Of a stretch of DNA of 6,889 nt, positions 4,794 through 6,889 are shown piece after piece. Below the pieces are notes generated by a model that ran no database searches, was not told where the DNA came from, and saw nothing but the letters and a program-made list of their open reading frames with translations. Every line of letters begins with the position of its first letter. Positions within the stretch are counted from its first letter, which is position 1. The position numbers and the translations under genes are program-made. The stretch is taken from positions 1 to 6,889 of the forward strand of contig DAHVVW010000113.1 of the NCBI GenBank assembly GCA_027357125.1, in the 5' to 3' direction. Source of the stretch: Clostridiales bacterium. Its GTDB lineage: Bacteria; Bacillota; Desulfitobacteriia; Desulfitobacteriales; Desulfitobacteriaceae.

Positions 4794-6146
4794 GTGACAG
4801 AAGCGAATTTGGATTGGAAAGAGATCCTTGATTCAATTAATAATCATGTGGTAATAACTGACGGGAGCGGGATTGTCCTTTATGCTAATGAAGCAGTAGA
4901 GGAAATTTACGCCTCCCGTCAGGATATTATTGGGCGCTCAGTGGATGATCTCGAGCGCGAGAAAATCTTCAACCCTTCGATCAGCAAAATTGTGCTGCAA
5001 ACCAAAACTAAGCAGAGCTTAATTCAGGAAACCCTTTCTGGAATTAAACTTTTGGTAACGGCCAGCCCTATTTTTAACGAAAACGGAGAGATTCGTTTTG
5101 TTGTCAGCTATTCTCATGATGTTACTGAGTTGATGCACCTTAGAGAATATGCTAATACCATGGAGGAAAAAGTAAAGAAGGTTCAAGGTGAACTCTTGGA
5201 GCTTAGAAGCAGAGAGAAGGACGGAATCATTGCCTCCAGCTCGGAGATGAAACGGGCTCTGGCTTCCGCGCAGAGAATTGCCGAAGTCGATGCTGCCGTC
5301 CTGCTAACCGGAGAATCAGGGGTGGGGAAAAACCTGATCGCCAGGTTCATCCATAGCCACAGCAAGCGCAAAAACGGCCCTATCATCGAGATAAACTGTG
5401 GAAGTATTCCGGAAAACCTGCTGGAATCAGAATTGTTTGGGTATGTACCGGGCTCTTTTTCCGGTGCCAGCCCACAGGGAAAGAAAGGGCTGGTGGAAGC
5501 CGCCGAGGGAGGCACCCTTTTTCTCGATGAAGTGGCAGATCTGCCCTTGAACCTACAAGTCAAGCTTTTGACTTTGAGCCAGGAGAAAAGGTTTTTCCCC
5601 ATAGGAAGCACGAAAGCCAAACAGGTGGATTTTCGTTTGATCGCTGCTACCAACATGGACTTAAACGAGGCTGTCAGGACAGGGAAGTTTCGGCAGGATC
5701 TCTATTTCCGCTTGTCTGTCGTTCCTATCTATATCCCGCCCCTGCGCAAGCGGTCGGAAGATTTACTGCAAATGATCATGAAATTTACTCAGCGGTTTAA
5801 TACGATGTACTTTCAAGATAAAAGGCTAAGTGAACAGGCCCTCGATATTCTGCTTAAATATCCCTGGCCCGGAAATGTGCGGGAGCTCGAAAACATGATA
5901 GAGCGCCTGGTGCTGACAGTAGAAAATCAAGTGATTCGGGCGGAGGATTTGCCCCCTGAAATTTCAGTCCAATTCAGGGTGGCCGCGATTGAGGGGAAGA
6001 CTCTGCAGGAGATGCTTGACGGATACGAAGGTAGCCTCATCCGCAGGGCTTATGAAAAGTATCCGAGCACGGTCAAGCTGGCCGAGTATTTAGGCATTAG
6101 TCAGCCCACGGCAGTGCGCAAGCTGAAGAAATACAGGATGGGGTAG
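4794..6146 (+). CDS. PAS-AAA+-HTH sigma-54-dependent transcriptional activator
   Basis: Bacterial enhancer-binding protein of 450 residues, close in layout to RocR/TyrR-like activators. Residues 5-115 form a PAS domain, with a likely coiled-coil linker at 116-142. The AAA+ core has Walker A GESGVGKN (173-180), the sigma-54-contacting loop as GSFSGA (220-225) instead of GAFTGA, and Walker B GGTLFLDE (239-246). It also has sensor I AATNMD (284-289), arginine-finger region FRQDLYFRL (299-307) and sensor II WPGNVREL (358-365). The C-terminus STVKLAEYLGISQPTAVRKL (425-444) is a TyrR-type HTH. There is no receiver domain, so a ligand sensed by PAS, not a kinase, should control it. Translation starts at GTG, preceded by AAGGG (4779-4783) ten bases upstream; no better in-frame start is nearby. 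It probably activates the sigma-54 promoter at 544-559 through the three upstream palindromes. Confidence 0.95.
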   Translation: MTEANLDWKEILDSINNHVVITDGSGIVLYANEAVEEIYASRQDIIGRSVDDLEREKIFNPSISKIVLQTKTKQSLIQETLSGIKLLVTASPIFNENGEIRFVVSYSHDVTELMHLREYANTMEEKVKKVQGELLELRSREKDGIIASSSEMKRALASAQRIAEVDAAVLLTGESGVGKNLIARFIHSHSKRKNGPIIEINCGSIPENLLESELFGYVPGSFSGASPQGKKGLVEAAEGGTLFLDEVADLPLNLQVKLLTLSQEKRFFPIGSTKAKQVDFRLIAATNMDLNEAVRTGKFRQDLYFRLSVVPIYIPPLRKRSEDLLQMIMKFTQRFNTMYFQDKRLSEQALDILLKYPWPGNVRELENMIERLVLTVENQVIRAEDLPPEISVQFRVAAIEGKTLQEMLDGYEGSLIRRAYEKYPSTVKLAEYLGISQPTAVRKLKKYRMG

Positions 6147-6310
6147 GTAGTTGTATTAAAGCATGTAAACAAAACACGCAAGCTTATGCGATAATAATTG
6201 TAAGCTGCAAATAATGATGTGGATTTATTGCTTGAGGCAGCAAAAAAGCTTTTAGGCATGGACTCTCGATGGAAGCTATTATCCCTGTGGAAAAATTATC
6301 ATAGGCGGTT

Positions 6311-6333
6311 GCACCGGCGGCGCCGGTGTTTTT
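6311..6333 (+). terminator. Rho-independent terminator after the activator gene
   Basis: CACCGGC (6312-6318) pairs with GCCGGTG (6322-6328) across a 3-base loop, optionally extended by G6311-T6329. TTTTT (6329-6333) follows. The stem is almost all GC. It lies about 165 nt beyond the activator stop codon, separating that gene from the glycine-cleavage locus. No T-run follows the stem on the minus strand, so it acts in the plus direction only. Confidence 0.75.
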
Positions 6334-6369
6334 ACAAAGCGATCGGCTGAATCGACAGGAGGATTGACT

Positions 6370-6531
6370 TTGGCAGGCCGTATCCAGGACGGTCCGGCAG
6401 AGGCGGAAAAGGCAGCACATTGGGGGTTAAGAATGTATACTGAATGCATCTGTCTTATAGACAGGACTTTGCCCTGTTTTGTCGAATTAAACACTAATAA
6501 GTTGAGCCACGCAGGTTTGACAACGGAATAA
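6370..6531 (+). CDS. Doubtful 53-residue hypothetical protein or gene remnant
   Basis: A perfect AGGAGG (6357-6362) stands seven bases before a TTG that opens 53 codons to a TAA at 6529-6531. The product (start AGRIQDGPAEAEKAAHWGLR, several Cys in the middle) matches no family I know. The frame stays open upstream to a stop at 6253-6255, through the terminator hairpin. In that extension it reads IIIGGCTGGAGVFTK, which looks like real protein. This suggests the 3' part of a decayed gene rather than a functional small protein. A chance frame is equally possible. Confidence 0.25.
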   Translation: MAGRIQDGPAEAEKAAHWGLRMYTECICLIDRTLPCFVELNTNKLSHAGLTTE

Positions 6532-6532
6532 T
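6502..6532 (+). promoter_or_regulatory. Weak candidate sigma-70 promoter for the gcv transcript
   Basis: TTGAGC (6502-6507) and AATAAT (6527-6532, 5/6 to TATAAT) are separated by 19 bp, longer than the ideal 17. The start would fall near 6539, just before the first aptamer at about 6546, which is where transcription must begin. No better pair is visible nearby. Confidence 0.35.
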
Positions 6533-6545
6533 GTCCGGATGATCG

Positions 6546-6723
6546 TATCGGGAGAGACCTTAAACAAGGCGCCGAAGGAGAAAAGCCCTGATCCCGCAAT
6601 TTGGGTGGAAACTTTCAGGCAAAAGAACCGGTAGCGGGACGGAACTCTGGAGAGTTCCTCGTATGAGGATACCCAAGGGGAAAAGGCTTTGAACAGTCTA
6701 ATCTCTCAGGTTAAAGGACAGAG
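6546..6723 (+). promoter_or_regulatory. Tandem glycine riboswitch (gcvT type)
   Basis: Two aptamers lie in series. Aptamer 1 has P1 strands TATCGG (6546-6551) and CCGGTA (6628-6633), and contains the conserved GGAGAGACC, GGCGCCGAAGGAG and CTTTCAGGCAAAAGAACC blocks. Aptamer 2 has P1 strands CTCTG (6645-6649) and CAGAG (6719-6723), with CTGGAGAG, CCCAAGGGG and AATCTCTCAGGTTAAAGGAC between. These follow the known Bacillus gcvT tandem arrangement. The 3' strand of the second P1 is also part of the ascending arm of the terminator at 6718-6755. Glycine binding should therefore stabilise P1, break the terminator and switch the glycine-cleavage genes on. Confidence 0.95.
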
Positions 6724-6755
6724 GTATGCGCGCAGCGGCATACCTCTGTTTTTTT
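6718..6755 (+). terminator. Glycine-riboswitch expression platform (intrinsic terminator)
   Basis: ACAGAGGTATGC (6718-6729) is perfectly complementary to GCATACCTCTGT (6738-6749) across an 8-base loop, and seven T residues (6749-6755) follow. The first bases of the left arm are shared with P1 of the second aptamer, so the two structures exclude each other. By default, at low glycine, transcription should stop here before gcvT. Confidence 0.93.
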
Positions 6756-6800
6756 GTCTTTTTTCCGAGTAAAACCAACCATAATGTACAAACTTAACCT

Positions 6801-6810
6801 TAAGGAGGTG
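6801..6810 (+). promoter_or_regulatory. Ribosome binding site of gcvT
   Basis: TAAGGAGGTG is almost the full anti-16S sequence, nine bases before the ATG at 6820. It lies 45 bases beyond the terminator T-run and is not sequestered in either riboswitch fold, which supports transcriptional rather than translational control. Confidence 0.85.
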
Positions 6811-6819
6811 CGATTTTTT

Positions 6820-6889
6820 ATGACAGAATTAAAAAGAACCCCTCTCTATGACGAACATGTAGCCTTAAAAGCGAAAATGGTGGATTTCG
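6820..6889 (+). CDS. gcvT: Aminomethyltransferase, T-protein of the glycine cleavage system (N-terminal fragment)
   Basis: Only the first 23 codons are in the window. The start MTELKRTPLYDEHVALKAKM is characteristic of GcvT, whose N-terminus usually reads K-x-T-P-L-Y-x-x-H followed by a MVDFGGW-like block; the fragment ends just inside that block. T-protein transfers the methylene carbon from the lipoyl-bound aminomethyl group on H-protein to tetrahydrofolate and releases ammonia. The gene is controlled by the tandem glycine riboswitch and terminator immediately upstream, and normally heads an operon with the H- and P-protein genes, which would lie beyond the right edge. The family call rests on this short segment plus the riboswitch context, which together are strong. 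Confidence 0.93.
   Translation, partial: MTELKRTPLYDEHVALKAKMVDF

Larger units (their letters stand above)
6147..6545. other. About 400 nt without a confident gene
   Basis: Between the activator stop and the riboswitch I can support only the terminator at 6311-6333, a weak promoter just before the riboswitch and one doubtful small frame (6370-6531). The minus-strand frames here show no recognisable family and no convincing ribosome binding site. The plus-strand text between about 6225 and 6440 reads as protein-like fragments in different frames, which could be decayed coding sequence. Confidence 0.5.

Noticed and set aside
5183..5656. Minus-strand 157-codon frame over the AAA+ domain
   Set aside because: It is a mirror of the highly conserved Walker region, with Ser/Arg/Pro-rich composition and no family match.
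6363..6386. Second sigma-54 promoter at TTGGCAGGCCGTATCC
   Set aside because: It has the -24-like GG, but the bases 10 further on are CC, not GC.
6517..6522. Perfect TTGACA as -35 box for the gcv transcript
   Set aside because: At 16-18 bp spacing there is no credible -10, and such a start would fall inside the first aptamer and destroy its P1.
6184..6599. Minus-strand frames of 78 and 106 codons between the activator and the riboswitch
   Set aside because: No family resemblance. One runs into the riboswitch aptamer, and I see no convincing ribosome binding site.

Overview
The window looks like a low- to mid-GC Gram-positive (Firmicutes) chromosome, most likely an anaerobic Clostridia or Peptococcaceae-type organism. 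This is inferred from AGGAGG-type ribosome binding sites, a tandem glycine riboswitch in front of gcvT, a VanW-family wall protein, and a sigma-54 activator with a TyrR-type helix-turn-helix. No rRNA or tRNA is present, so the taxonomy stays an inference.

Layout. At the left edge, the first 97 codons of a minus-strand VanW-family membrane protein run off the window (complement of <1-291). The 316-bp divergent region 292-607 holds a 9-bp inverted repeat near the VanW gene, three copies of the palindrome TATTC-N6-GAATA (388-403, 407-422, 464-479), further palindromes among them, and a near-consensus sigma-54 promoter (544-559). A four-gene plus-strand operon follows: a binuclear-metal ureohydrolase (608-1573), an NCS1-family permease (1692-3053), a nitrilase-superfamily amidase (3094-3915) and a cyclase-family (PF04199) metal hydrolase (3939-4592). 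Then comes a PAS-AAA+-HTH sigma-54 activator (4794-6146) with its own likely sigma-70 promoter. A GC-rich terminator lies at 6311-6333. A region of about 400 nt without a confident gene leads to a tandem glycine riboswitch (6546-6723), an overlapping intrinsic terminator (6718-6755) and the start of gcvT (6820 to the end).

How it works together (inference). The activator probably senses a small ligand through its PAS domain, binds the three palindromes about 100-175 bp upstream of the start site, and drives sigma-54 transcription of the import-and-hydrolysis operon. The gene set suits uptake of a nitrogen heterocycle or guanidino compound by the NCS1 permease. Cyclase-family ring or amide opening and nitrilase amide hydrolysis could follow, with the ureohydrolase releasing urea plus an amine or amino acid. 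If that amino acid were glycine, the adjacent glycine-induced glycine-cleavage locus would be a logical sink, but adjacency alone does not show this. I do not recognise this four-enzyme sigma-54 operon as a named pathway. It is the best candidate here for an undescribed system.
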